Below, in pieces: positions 16,478 to 25,441 of a DNA stretch of 64,000 nt. This DNA is from CAYSSJ01 sp964433675. GTDB taxonomy: Bacteria > Cloacimonadota > Cloacimonadia > Cloacimonadales > TCS61. The stretch is taken from contig CAYSSJ010000005.1 of assembly GCA_964433675.1 (NCBI GenBank), positions 1 to 64,000 on the forward strand, read 5' to 3'. The position numbers and the translations under genes were made by a program. Below the pieces are notes generated by a model. That model saw only the letters and a program-made list of their open reading frames with translations, made no database searches and was not told where the DNA came from. Each line of letters starts with the position of its first letter. Position 1 is the stretch's first letter.

Positions 16478-17221
16478 TTAGAAATTCACTTTAGTAACGG
16501 TACCGGAGTAAAAAGGTTGCACCATTTTGGAAGAGAGTTCGATCAGCAATGCCCCCTCTTGATTGATACCGCGTGCTATCCCGGTATAATGCTCATAAGA
16601 GGTATCGAGAGTGATCTGCTTACCATTTAGAAGCGAGTTCTGATTGAAATAATCTATATCGAGAGATTTTTCGATAAATTCAGGTAACTGCTCCCCAAAT
16701 TCATCACAGAACTTTGCCAATAATTTGCCATTCTCTACTTGCTTTCCCAAAATGTTCATCAATGACCCGGCATTATCATGCAGATGATCGGGGAAATGAG
16801 ACACATTGGTGTTTATTCCGATTCCGATACAATGATATTTATAATGTGGATAGTGTTGAGTGATGATGCCGGCAATCTTTTTATCGTTATAATAGAGATC
16901 ATTCGGCCATTTGAGCTTAAGCCCATCTTTCAAAGCGGGGTATAATCCGATAATAATTTTATGTAAACTTATACCGGTAAAAATGGTCAAATTAGCTTTG
17001 GAGACCAGCCCGAATATGGCTGCAGTAAACCAAAGTCCGCCAAGTGGAGAAAACCAAGCAGCATCCTGCCTGCCCTTCCCACTACGCTGCTGATCGGCTA
17101 TGATAAGAAAATTACCTCTCCCATCCTCCGATCGCATCATCTGCTGGGCATAATCCATTGTGCTGAGTGTGAATGGTAGATGGATTACATTATCAAAAAG
17201 CGGATGGGTAAAGTTTTTCAT
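16478..17221 (-). CDS. birA: Biotin--[acetyl-CoA-carboxylase] ligase, catalytic domain only
   Basis: Attaches biotin to carboxylase carrier domains. The 247-residue product has the biotinyl-AMP loop region GKGRQDAAWFSP and KWPNDLYYNDKKIAGI, followed by GIGINTNV. The N-terminal helix-turn-helix of BirA repressors is absent, so it should not regulate transcription. It overlaps queA by four bases (ATGA) and is the last gene of a minus-strand run. Confidence 0.92.
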   Translation of the reverse strand: MKNFTHPLFDNVIHLPFTLSTMDYAQQMMRSEDGRGNFLIIADQQRSGKGRQDAAWFSPLGGLWFTAAIFGLVSKANLTIFTGISLHKIIIGLYPALKDGLKLKWPNDLYYNDKKIAGIITQHYPHYKYHCIGIGINTNVSHFPDHLHDNAGSLMNILGKQVENGKLLAKFCDEFGEQLPEFIEKSLDIDYFNQNSLLNGKQITLDTSYEHYTGIARGINQEGALLIELSSKMVQPFYSGTVTKVNF

Positions 17222-18252
17222 AATATCAGCATAGCATCGCCATAACTAAAGAAGCGATAACGTTCTTTTACAGCCGTTTTATAAATGTTCATTGTATTCT
17301 CATAACCGGCAAAAGCAGCTACCAGCATAAGCAAGGTAGATTCGGGGAGATGAAAATTAGTGAGCAATCCATCTATGATATGAAATTTCTTGCCGGGATA
17401 GATAAAAAGGTCGGTATGATGAGAACCGGCGTGTAGTCTGCCGTCTTTGGCGAAACTTTCGAGTGTGCGCGTCGATGTGGTACCAACGGCGATGATCCGG
17501 CGCTTCTCTTTTTTTGCTCTGTTTATCGCTTTGGCCGTCTCATCCGAAATACTACAGAATTCACTATGCATTTTGTGTTTCAGGATATCATCTTCCTTTA
17601 CCGGTTGGAAGGTGCCCAATCCTACATGCAAAAGCACTTTATGGATTTCCACACCCTTATTCCTCAATTTCTCCAAGATTCCTTCGGTTAGATGTAAACC
17701 GGCTGTAGGTGCAGCAACAGAACCTCTCTCCTGAGCATAAACGGTTTGATAGGTTAGTTTATCCTTATCTGTTGCTTCCCTTTTTATATATGGTGGCAGT
17801 GGCATCTTTCCCATCTTTTCTATGATTTCCCAAAAATCTCCATCGCAGTGAAATTCCAAAAGCCTGATACCATTCTCGCTCTCTTTTTTCACCGTTGCCG
17901 ACATTTGGGATGAGATTGCAATCTCAGTACCTGCTTTCATCCGTTTTGCCGGTCTTACCATACATTCCCAAAGATCATTCTCGATGTTTTTCAAAAGCAA
18001 TATCTCCACTTTGGCACCGGTCGATACTTTCTTAGCATGTAATCGTGCCGGGAAGACTTTGGTCTTGTTCAAAACCAGTACGTCTCCCTGTTCAAGGTAA
18101 TTAACAATGGCTGGGAAGTTTTCGTGGCTGATCCTCTCCCGGTTGCGGATATAAACAAGCAAGCGGGAAGAATCGCGTCTATCTTTGGGATATTGTGCTA
18201 TCAGCTCTTCGGGGAGATTGTAGTAATAACTACTTTTTTGAGTAAGGAACAT
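17218..18252 (-). CDS. queA: S-adenosylmethionine:tRNA ribosyltransferase-isomerase
   Basis: Adds the epoxycyclopentane-diol precursor in queuosine synthesis. Motifs include YNLPEELIAQYP, LVLNKTKVFPARL, YQTVYAQERGSVAAPTAGLH, HVGLGTF, AVGTTSTRTLE and DGLLTNFHLPESTLLMLV. ATG 18252 (344 residues) fits the family start best; ATG 18261 or GTG 18276 would lengthen it and increase the overlap with the preceding gene, which ends at 18230. No clear ribosome site decides it. Confidence 0.95.
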   Translation of the reverse strand: MFLTQKSSYYYNLPEELIAQYPKDRRDSSRLLVYIRNRERISHENFPAIVNYLEQGDVLVLNKTKVFPARLHAKKVSTGAKVEILLLKNIENDLWECMVRPAKRMKAGTEIAISSQMSATVKKESENGIRLLEFHCDGDFWEIIEKMGKMPLPPYIKREATDKDKLTYQTVYAQERGSVAAPTAGLHLTEGILEKLRNKGVEIHKVLLHVGLGTFQPVKEDDILKHKMHSEFCSISDETAKAINRAKKEKRRIIAVGTTSTRTLESFAKDGRLHAGSHHTDLFIYPGKKFHIIDGLLTNFHLPESTLLMLVAAFAGYENTMNIYKTAVKERYRFFSYGDAMLIL

Positions 18253-18997
18253 TTTGGGCATCGGACAATATCGCACGGAAGTGACCGAAGATCACTTTAC
18301 TTTCCAATTTGATAGGAATTTTATATTCATCATTTGTAACCCAGATATAGATCTCGGCTGTATGTTTGAAAATAGATTCATTTTCCAGGATCGGTTCGAT
18401 CACGACACACTCTTTTTCGCCAAAGATCGTATCTATCTCTTCGATACGGTGAACTTTTACTTCCACTTCGGTACTTCTGCCATCGGCAGTTGCCTGCACA
18501 TATACGCTTTCGCCGGGAGTAAGCTCTTTTTGTCTGACTAGATAAAACGCGCTGAGCATATCCTGAGTATTATCAGGTATATCCATCACATCTTCACGCC
18601 ATTCCTCATCACTGTAGCTATAGCGCATATAAACAGTAAGATTCTGTTCCGGGTAGTAGAAATGGATGCGATTCTGGCGATAGCCACCTTCTCTCAGCCT
18701 TTTATGAAACTTACGAGTCACCAACTTTTCCTGGTCCCACACCGAGACAATCTCATCTCTGACCTTGAAGAACCGGTCGAAAAAAGAATTTGTTCTCGCC
18801 TCTGATCTGATCTCATAGACCGGAATGGTATCCTGATGTACCGATTCGGTAATAGTCAAACTCGCTCTTCCGGCTCCTATGATACCGTATTTAATATCGA
18901 ACGTTAGTTTTTCTCCGATCATAAAAGCAGATAGATCGACCGTGAAAAACCATATAATCGCTAATGCGAAAACAAGTGTTATTTTAGAATACTTCAT
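18230..18997 (-). CDS. Exported DUF3108-type protein
   Basis: A 255-residue protein with a signal peptide (about 1-24) followed by GEKLTFDIKYGIIGAGRASLTI, the characteristic opening of DUF3108 proteins. These are periplasmic, mostly beta proteins of unknown role in Gram-negative bacteria. It overlaps the preceding barrel gene by 14 bases and queA by about 23, so it is probably cotranscribed. A periplasmic or envelope function is likely; nothing more specific can be said. Confidence 0.85.
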   Translation of the reverse strand: MKYSKITLVFALAIIWFFTVDLSAFMIGEKLTFDIKYGIIGAGRASLTITESVHQDTIPVYEIRSEARTNSFFDRFFKVRDEIVSVWDQEKLVTRKFHKRLREGGYRQNRIHFYYPEQNLTVYMRYSYSDEEWREDVMDIPDNTQDMLSAFYLVRQKELTPGESVYVQATADGRSTEVEVKVHRIEEIDTIFGEKECVVIEPILENESIFKHTAEIYIWVTNDEYKIPIKLESKVIFGHFRAILSDAQNVPYSKK

Positions 18998-20060
18998 AAG
19001 ACATTATTTGAATTTCCAGCATATCTTTGGATAATCCGAAATCAAAGCGGAGATTGAGCTTCTCTGCCGGTATCACTGACAGGCGCAACCCGCCTCCTAT
19101 GCTGAGTTTTGTTTCATTTAGTTTGAAAGAACCCAGATCGGGTGCTACTTGCCCCGATTCGGCAAACACTACAAATCCGAGCCTGTCCAAGCCCGGTATT
19201 TGCCACGGGAAAATACGATACTCTGCTCTCAACATCATAAGAGAATTATCTATATAACGATTGGTTTCAAAGCCACGCATATGATGCCCGAGTTTAGTCA
19301 GTCTCTGAAATGGTGCCTGAGAATCTATATGAGATAGAATCCCCTGCAAAGCGAGAGCGCTTTTTAGACTTAGTGGTATAAACTTACGTAAATCCATGCG
19401 ATAAGAGGTATAATCATAATCGCTGCCAAACATGCTATCAGATCTTTTGAGCTCAAAGATGAAATATTCTCCCCGCGTAGAATAGGTGGTAATATCTCTG
19501 GTATCATAATAAAAAATCATTCCCAGATTATTTAGATTGAATTTTTCACTGCCGCTGATCTCATTTGTGATAAGCATGCCGTCTGTTTCCATTTCGGAAA
19601 TTTCAAAATTTTCATATTCAGCTATAATACCGGCTGCGAATTTATCGTTTATATTGTATCTCGCTCTCAGGCGTAGAGCATGATAGTCATTGGTATATTT
19701 CTCTTCTGAAGATGATTTGGTGTTGTTCCCGATACCAAAAAATTTACCAGGCCATTTCTCATAATCTATTTCCGGTGACAAAAAATATTTTTCTCGATGC
19801 AGATAAAACTCGGAGCGATATAAAATCTGAACCTGTTTGTTCAAACTATAGATGCCATTGATGTAATGAGCATCGGGGGAAAGAAGATAAGCTCTGCCGG
19901 CCGGCCGGTTGCTATAATAGATCAACCCACCGAATGCCAAACTTGTCTCGGAAGTGTATAATGCCAAAGGTAACACAAAAAAATCACTCTTGCCGGTCTC
20001 TTCTGAGTAGGCAAAAGAAAAGAACAAACTTATGATGATGGCGATGAGAATTAGTTTCAT
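18984..20060 (-). CDS. Omp85/surface-antigen-like outer membrane barrel
   Basis: The 358-residue product starts at ATG 20060, one base after the stop of the SDR gene; an in-frame ATG at 20117 lies inside that gene and is unlikely. A signal peptide (MKLILIAIIISLFFSFAYS) precedes many alternating beta segments. GHHMRGFETNRYIDNSLMMLRAEYR resembles the bacterial surface antigen (D15) barrel, and the last residue is Phe, as in many outer membrane proteins. No POTRA domains are present, so it is a short family member rather than BamA itself. Confidence 0.82.
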   Translation of the reverse strand: MKLILIAIIISLFFSFAYSEETGKSDFFVLPLALYTSETSLAFGGLIYYSNRPAGRAYLLSPDAHYINGIYSLNKQVQILYRSEFYLHREKYFLSPEIDYEKWPGKFFGIGNNTKSSSEEKYTNDYHALRLRARYNINDKFAAGIIAEYENFEISEMETDGMLITNEISGSEKFNLNNLGMIFYYDTRDITTYSTRGEYFIFELKRSDSMFGSDYDYTSYRMDLRKFIPLSLKSALALQGILSHIDSQAPFQRLTKLGHHMRGFETNRYIDNSLMMLRAEYRIFPWQIPGLDRLGFVVFAESGQVAPDLGSFKLNETKLSIGGGLRLSVIPAEKLNLRFDFGLSKDMLEIQIMSYEVF

Positions 20061-20061
20061 A

Positions 20062-20808
20062 CTATAGAGACCCGCCGGTGACGAAGAATTCTTCGCCGGT
20101 GATATAACTGTTTTCATCAGAGATCAAAAACCGACAAAGTCCATATACATCTTCGATGGAAGCATGTCTTTTCATAGGGATATTATCGAGCATTTTGTTA
20201 TAATAATCTTCGCGGAATTTTCTGTAACTCTCTGAGAAATGGCTATCATCTATTTTTATCGGACCTGGTGAGATAGTATTAATAATTATTTTGTGTTTTG
20301 CCTCTTCAGATGCAACACTGCGACACAGATTGGCAATCGCGGCTTTTGATGCCGAGTATGCCGAACCACGTGGCAAACCTCTTCTACTCACATTTGAGCC
20401 GAACAAAACTATCCGACCGTAATGATTTTTTCTAAAATAGGGAATCACAGCTTTGAGGATATTGTATGTACCGTTCAAATTCACATCAAATACATCTTCC
20501 CAGATTTCTCTTTTCGTATCTGCCAAAGACTTGAAATCCGCACTTCTAATAGCAGCTGTATGTATAAGAGCGCTCGGTTGCCAATTAGTCTCAGAGAAGC
20601 ATTCTTGTATCTTTTTAGTCAGCATCTCACCATCACGGATATCAGAGGTAATGATGCGCACATGATCCTCTTCAGCCAGGTTAGCTATCCTATCTGACGC
20701 TCGATGTACGATCAGTACGAGCTTGTACCCCAGTTTATAAAACTCTTTGGCAAAATAAGAACCGACATTCCCATTCGCACCCGTGATGATCATAGTATGA
20801 TTCTTCAT
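20062..20808 (-). CDS. Short-chain dehydrogenase/reductase
   Basis: A 248-residue classical SDR. The nucleotide-binding TGANGNVG lies at residues 9-16, the NAG-equivalent region reads IHTAAI, and the catalytic YSASK is near 155. Substrate is unknown. It overlaps coaBC by four bases, so translation is probably coupled, though no link to CoA synthesis is known. Confidence 0.9.
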   Translation of the reverse strand: MKNHTMIITGANGNVGSYFAKEFYKLGYKLVLIVHRASDRIANLAEEDHVRIITSDIRDGEMLTKKIQECFSETNWQPSALIHTAAIRSADFKSLADTKREIWEDVFDVNLNGTYNILKAVIPYFRKNHYGRIVLFGSNVSRRGLPRGSAYSASKAAIANLCRSVASEEAKHKIIINTISPGPIKIDDSHFSESYRKFREDYYNKMLDNIPMKRHASIEDVYGLCRFLISDENSYITGEEFFVTGGSL

Positions 20809-21974
20809 AGAAAGACTGCATCCAGGATTTTGTTGGCAACGCTAAACTTATCCCCGCTTATAGTAACATGTGTTTTTTCACCCAAAACTGTTACCGATGT
20901 AGAGTCACTATCTATTACATCGGCTGAATTTGCCACGATAAAGTCCAGTTTTTTCTGTTCCAATTTAGCCTTCGCTTTGGCGATCTCATCTCCGGTCTCC
21001 AATGCGAAGCCGATAAGTAGCTGCCGGGTTTTCTGTTTTGAGATCGAGCTGAGGATATCTTTGGTTTTTACCAATCTCAAATCAAGTTCCGTATCATTTT
21101 TCTTAATCTTTTCTTCAGAGTAAAGTTTCGGAGTATAGTCGGTAACAGCAGCAGCCATAAAAAGAGCATCATAATCTGCAATTCTATCGGAAATTTCATC
21201 ATACATCTCCCGAGCTGAAAGTGCTTGTATGGAGCCGAGGTAATATGGAACATTCTCCGATATAGACGCATAAACCAGACAGACCTGTGCACCTCGGATA
21301 GAAAGCGCCCGCGCCAGTGCCAAGCCCATTTTCCCACTCGATCGGTTGGTAAGCATTCGCACCGGATCGAGTGCTTCCTGACATGAGCCGGCAGTAACCA
21401 TAATCTTCTTACCTTTGAGATCTCGTTTATAATAAAGATAGGTGCGGATATGATAAATTATCTCGGCAGGATCGGGGAAACGACCTTTACCTTCGTAGCC
21501 ACAGGCAAGAAAGCCGCTTTCCGGCTCCATAAAAAGATATCCCAATTCTTGCAAAGCTGATATATTCTGCTGCACAATCGGGTTTTCGTACATATGAACA
21601 TTCATGGCGGGAACAAACAGTACCGGGGCAGTGGTTGCCATAATCGTAGTAGAGAGCAGATCGTCTGCTATTCCGGCTCGTACCTTGCCGACTATGTTGG
21701 CAGTTGCCGGTGCAATAACGACTATATCTGCCCAATCTGCCAAAGAGATATGTTCTATTTTGGAAGTGGGATCGAACATAGTAGTGACTACCGGCTGACC
21801 GGTAATAGAGCGGATAGTGAGTGGTGAAATAAACTCACCGGCATGCTTGGTCATGATCGTTCTGACCACCCCGCCCATGCGAGTGAGTTTACTGGCAAGA
21901 TCTGCAGCTTTATAAGCCGCAATTCCGCCGGTAATGCCCAATAATATATGCTTTTTCTGTATATCCATATTCAC
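20805..21974 (-). CDS. coaBC: Bifunctional phosphopantothenoylcysteine decarboxylase / synthetase
   Basis: Catalyses two steps of CoA synthesis. The 389-residue protein has an N-terminal FMN decarboxylase (LLGITGGIAAYKA, APATANIVGK, PAMNVHMY) and a C-terminal CoaB domain beginning KKIMVTAGSCQEALDPVR. The latter includes NRSSGKMG and AAAVTDY. The start is GTG 21974 or ATG 21968. It is the first gene of the minus-strand run ending in birA. Confidence 0.96.
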   Translation of the reverse strand: MNMDIQKKHILLGITGGIAAYKAADLASKLTRMGGVVRTIMTKHAGEFISPLTIRSITGQPVVTTMFDPTSKIEHISLADWADIVVIAPATANIVGKVRAGIADDLLSTTIMATTAPVLFVPAMNVHMYENPIVQQNISALQELGYLFMEPESGFLACGYEGKGRFPDPAEIIYHIRTYLYYKRDLKGKKIMVTAGSCQEALDPVRMLTNRSSGKMGLALARALSIRGAQVCLVYASISENVPYYLGSIQALSAREMYDEISDRIADYDALFMAAAVTDYTPKLYSEEKIKKNDTELDLRLVKTKDILSSISKQKTRQLLIGFALETGDEIAKAKAKLEQKKLDFIVANSADVIDSDSTSVTVLGEKTHVTISGDKFSVANKILDAVFL

Positions 21975-22102
21975 CTCATATCAAGCGCACAATTCTATTT
22001 ACACCATTTTTTTGTAAAGGAATTTGTTGGGAGAGAAGGAGGGAGAAATTCTAGTGAAAAGTGAAAGATAGTAGGGCAAGTTGGCAACTTTCTTGCAGAG
22101 AT

Positions 22103-22182
22103 GTTGAGTCGTTGAATCGTTGAGTCGTTGAGTCGTTGAGTCGTTGAGTCGTTCAATCGTCCAATCGTCCAATCGTTCAATC
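22103..22182 (+). repeat. 8-bp tandem units, array 2
   Basis: Ten consecutive octamers: mostly GTTGAGTC, with GTTGAATC, then GTTCAATC, GTCCAATC twice and GTTCAATC. It runs into GTTTCGGTC, as does the array at 36523. Confidence 0.85.
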
Positions 22183-22278
22183 GTTTCGGTCATTGTAGTT
22201 TGGGATTTGAGATTTATTTGGAATTTGTTAATGTTTGCTTGTCCAGCCTGCCATGTGGAACCTGTCTGTTCCACTGTG

Positions 22279-22304
22279 GTGAAATTTCGCCAGAAATATT
22301 TCAC
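22279..22304 (+). repeat. 26-nt dispersed hairpin, copy 4
   Basis: Same arms as 3695, 3766 and 6798 with a GCCA loop, again followed by TGGGGG. Stem bases are unchanged while the loop differs. Confidence 0.75.
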
Positions 22305-22452
22305 TGGGGGTATTTGAGATTAATTTGATATTTGCTGTTTTCTCTCCAAACCAATCCTCCTATCCACCTAACCTCCTATCTTCTCTCTACTCTCTATCCT
22401 CTATCTTCTTGGCATGTAAACTCATCACTCAAAACTGCTTTATTTTTAGTTC

Positions 22453-22494
22453 GTTCCTTCGTCCTTATTCCTTAGTCCTTGATCCTTAATCCTT
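22453..22494 (+). repeat. 7-bp tandem units of the form NNTCCTT
   Basis: Six gapless heptamers: GTTCCTT, CGTCCTT, ATTCCTT, AGTCCTT, GATCCTT, AATCCTT. The last five bases are fixed and the first two vary. CGTCCTT, GATCCTT and AATCCTT recur consecutively at 36784-36804. Confidence 0.85.
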
Positions 22495-22713
22495 GCATAG
22501 TCCTCCGAAGCCTGCAAGGCGAAGAAGGGTCACGTATCACATATCACTTTTAGCTTTAGCTTATATCTCTGCCTCTCCCATCTTCCAATGGAATCTTGCA
22601 GTATCAAGAGAGGTGGAAATTTCTAAATTGCTCCTACAAAATGTAATAAATCTTGACTATAATTATAGTATAAAAAATAGAGTAATACTCTAAAAAAGAA
22701 GGGAGTATATTAG

Positions 22714-23787
22714 ATGAGAAAATTAGTAGTTATAGCATTGTTAGTACTATTATCCGCATCTTTCGTTTTTGCCTGTACTGAGTTCTTACTTTCACCGGAG
22801 AAAAACAATGGTTTGGTAATTTCCGGAAGAAGTATGGAGTTTGCTTATCCGTTGGATTCAAAAGTTGTTATTAGAAACCGTGGTGAAACATTCAGCAGTC
22901 ATCTGCCCGATGGCACAGAATCTATTACATGGACTTCTGAGTATGGATATGTTGGGTTGAATGCCTTTGATATGCCCAATGCAATATCTGAAGGGATGAA
23001 TGAAACGGGGCTTTCAGTTAGCGCTTTGTGGTTACCACTAACAGAATACGCTAAAGTTTCTGAGAATGATGATAAAGAAAAAGTAATTGAAATTTTGGAT
23101 CTTTCCGGTTGGATTCTCGGTAACTTTAAAGATCTGGATAACCTAAGAAATGAACTGGGAAAAATGATTGTTTGGGGAGAACATAATGAAATCATTGACG
23201 AAATTCCACCCCTGCACCTTTCTCTGCATGATCGTAAAGGTGGCAGTTTGGTAGTTGAATTCATAGATGGCGAAATGAACTTCTATGATAATCCAAATGG
23301 AGTTTTAACAAATGCACCTGAATTACCCTGGCATTTAACAAATCTTAGAAATTTTGTGAATTTGAGTCCCTATATGAAAGAGGCAACAATTAATGGAAAA
23401 AAATATAAAGGGATGGGTTTTGGTAGCGGTTATGTAGGAATGCCAGGAGATGGGACCCCTCCATCGAGATTTATAAGAACCAGCCTTTATAAGGAATTTG
23501 TAAATCCGGTTGAAACGCATGAAGAAGGAGTAATGTTAGCTCTTCACCTACTCAATACTGTAGATATCCCTACAGGTGCATCTAAAAGGGAAGGCAATAG
23601 CCAAGCTTCTTTTGAAAACACACAATGGGTAACAATAAAAGACCATCAAGAAATGAAATTTTATTTCCGTTCCTATAATTCCCCAAGCCTTTATCTTGTT
23701 GATTTGAATAAGATCGATTTTTCCAAAGGTACTCTACATAAAGAAATACCTGTTGATCAAGGCTTTGAGGTTATCGAAGTGCAGTAA
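22714..23787 (+). CDS. Secreted linear-amide C-N hydrolase (choloylglycine hydrolase family)
   Basis: A 357-residue Ntn hydrolase of the penicillin V acylase/bile-salt hydrolase type. A signal peptide ends ...SFVFA and the next residue is Cys21, so signal cleavage would expose the nucleophile. GRSMEF (conserved Arg), LTNAPELPWHLTNLRNF (the Asn region) and TPPSRFIR (second Arg) follow family positions. It probably acts outside the cytoplasm on an amide, such as an acyl-homoserine lactone, penicillin or conjugated bile acid; the substrate cannot be chosen from sequence. It stands alone behind a repeat locus. Confidence 0.9.
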   Translation: MRKLVVIALLVLLSASFVFACTEFLLSPEKNNGLVISGRSMEFAYPLDSKVVIRNRGETFSSHLPDGTESITWTSEYGYVGLNAFDMPNAISEGMNETGLSVSALWLPLTEYAKVSENDDKEKVIEILDLSGWILGNFKDLDNLRNELGKMIVWGEHNEIIDEIPPLHLSLHDRKGGSLVVEFIDGEMNFYDNPNGVLTNAPELPWHLTNLRNFVNLSPYMKEATINGKKYKGMGFGSGYVGMPGDGTPPSRFIRTSLYKEFVNPVETHEEGVMLALHLLNTVDIPTGASKREGNSQASFENTQWVTIKDHQEMKFYFRSYNSPSLYLVDLNKIDFSKGTLHKEIPVDQGFEVIEVQ

Positions 23788-23843
23788 ATAAGAAAGCAGA
23801 AATCGTTATTGGTTCATAGGTGATTGGTTTTGGCTCGTACAAA

Positions 23844-24062
23844 CTAAAACCACTGGGTATTTGAAGATAAGCGATTGCTTATATGAATCAAATTCTTGAT
23901 TTCATCCGGTGAATCAAAACCAAAATACAAATTATGCAAGGACTCTTCATCAAAGAGTCCTTTAGCATATTCAGAGAGCAGTTTTATATTAAATCCGGTA
24001 ATATCTGCAAAGATCCACTTGAGAGTTGATATAATGATGCTGAAAGATGTGAAAAGTCTTGG
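23844..24062 (-). pseudogene. Possible gene remnant, C-terminal fragment without a start
   Basis: The minus strand is open for 72 codons between TAA and TAG and reads like real protein (for example ADITGFNIKLLSEYAKG and DSPDEIKNLIHISNRL), yet has no ATG, GTG or TTG start with a ribosome site. A 10-bp perfect hairpin (AAGGACTCTT arms, 23938-23962) falls inside it without a T-run on either side, so it is not an obvious terminator. The family is not recognised. The rest of the 23788-24246 interval shows nothing else definite except a TTGACA at 24182. Confidence 0.3.
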
Positions 24063-24246
24063 TTAACAGATTATATAATAATATCGGACAAATCATCATG
24101 CAACAGGCTTTGTGTTCATGAATAACTAAATTTCTTATCTATCAATATTATGGTGACGTTTATCGATAAAGTATTATTTTGTTGACATAGAAGGTTGTTT
24201 TTATGCTTTTGAATAAGAAAATAAAAATAGTATAATGAGGTAAGAA

Positions 24247-25425
24247 ATGAGCATCTTTGATAAGTGTGGCAAATTTACTGATGCCCGACGTGTAATGGCA
24301 TTGGGATACTATCCGTATTTTAGGATTATCAGTTCCGAACAGGATACTGAAGTTACGATGAACAATAAGAGAATGCTGATGATGGGTTCCAATAGCTATT
24401 TGGGGCTTACCAATCATCCTCGTGTAAAAGAAGCAGCAATAAAAGCGATTGATACTTACGGTTCCGGTTGTGCCGGTTCTCGATTTTTGAACGGTACGCT
24501 GGATATTCATATAGAACTGGAAGAGAAACTGGCAGAACTTGTCGGTAAGGAAGCTTCTTTGGTATTTGCTACCGGTTATCAGGCAAACTTAGGTGCTATT
24601 TCAGCTTTAGTGGGCAAAAATGATTACATTATCACCGATAAATATGATCACGCCTCTATATTAGATGGATGTACCCTCTCACCGGGAAAGATGCTGAGAT
24701 TCAGACATAATGATATGAACAATTTGGAGTCTGTACTCAAAAAAATAGAAGGTGAGAACAGTCTGATCGTAGTTGATGGAATTTTCAGCATGGAGGGTGA
24801 TATAGCCAATGTGCCCGAGATCGTTCGCTTAGCAAAAGAGTACAATGCCGATGTGATGGTAGATGAAGCTCATTCGCTGGGTGTATTGCATCATACCGGC
24901 GCCGGCGCTGCTATGTATTATGACTGCACAGATGATGTGGATGTTATCATGGGAACCTTTAGTAAGTCACTTGCCTCCGTGGGTGGATTTATTGCAGCCA
25001 GTGAAGAGATTATCCATTATCTCAAACATCATGCCCGCTCGCTCATCTTCAGTGCCTCATTACCACCGGCTTCTGCCGCTTCCGTATTGGAAGCTTTGAA
25101 GATCATGAAAGAAGAACCGGAAAGGATAGATAAACTTTGGGATAATACCAATTATATGATGGAAAATTTCAAGCAAATGGGCTATAATACAGGGCATTCC
25201 TGTACACCGGTCATTCCGCTCCATGTTGGTGATATGATGAATGCCTTCCGGATGTGGCGTAGATTGGATGAGGAAGGTGTGTTCATCAATCCGGTCGTTC
25301 CACCGGCAGTACCACCCAATGATACCCTCATCAGAACGAGTTTTATGGCTACACATACCAAAGAACAACTCGATGAAGCCTTGGGTAAATTCGAAAAAAT
25401 CGGTAAAGAATTAAAAATAATCTAA
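24247..25425 (+). CDS. PLP-dependent alpha-oxoamine synthase, probably serine palmitoyltransferase
   Basis: A 392-residue fold-type I aminotransferase-like enzyme that condenses an amino acid with an acyl-CoA. Landmarks are MGSNSYLGLTNHPRVKEA, GSGCAGSRFLNGT, VVDGIFSMEGDIA, VDEAHSLGVL and the PLP lysine in GTFSKSLASVGGF. The wording NPVVPPAVPPNDTLIR and the overall text resemble Bacteroidota serine palmitoyltransferases more than KBL or BioF, which suggests sphingolipid synthesis. Family is certain; the acyl-CoA and amino acid are inferred. It is followed after 16 bases by methylmalonyl-CoA mutase. Confidence 0.9.
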   Translation: MSIFDKCGKFTDARRVMALGYYPYFRIISSEQDTEVTMNNKRMLMMGSNSYLGLTNHPRVKEAAIKAIDTYGSGCAGSRFLNGTLDIHIELEEKLAELVGKEASLVFATGYQANLGAISALVGKNDYIITDKYDHASILDGCTLSPGKMLRFRHNDMNNLESVLKKIEGENSLIVVDGIFSMEGDIANVPEIVRLAKEYNADVMVDEAHSLGVLHHTGAGAAMYYDCTDDVDVIMGTFSKSLASVGGFIAASEEIIHYLKHHARSLIFSASLPPASAASVLEALKIMKEEPERIDKLWDNTNYMMENFKQMGYNTGHSCTPVIPLHVGDMMNAFRMWRRLDEEGVFINPVVPPAVPPNDTLIRTSFMATHTKEQLDEALGKFEKIGKELKII

Positions 25426-25441
25426 GTTTTTGGAGTAAACG

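Larger units (their letters stand above)
21975..22650. repeat. Intergenic modular repeat locus 3
   Basis: A divergent intergenic region with the same building blocks as locus 1: a GTGAAAA unit near 22053, an 8-bp array at 22103-22182, GTTTCGGTCATT, TTTGGAATT-type units, and the 26-nt hairpin at 22279. CTCTATC-type 7-bp units lie at about 22380-22411 and TCCTT-type units at 22453-22494. A TCCTCC-led imperfect hairpin follows, then GTCAC/ATCAC units at about 22529-22550. ORFs that appear here are repeat translations. Confidence 0.78.

Noticed and set aside
21995..22304. Minus-strand ORFs with RLNDSTTQ-type repeats
   Set aside because: They are translations of the 8-bp tandem array.
23938..23963. 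10-bp hairpin as a terminator for the gene ending at 23787
   Set aside because: It lies 150 bases downstream, has only three T after it, and falls within an open minus-strand frame.
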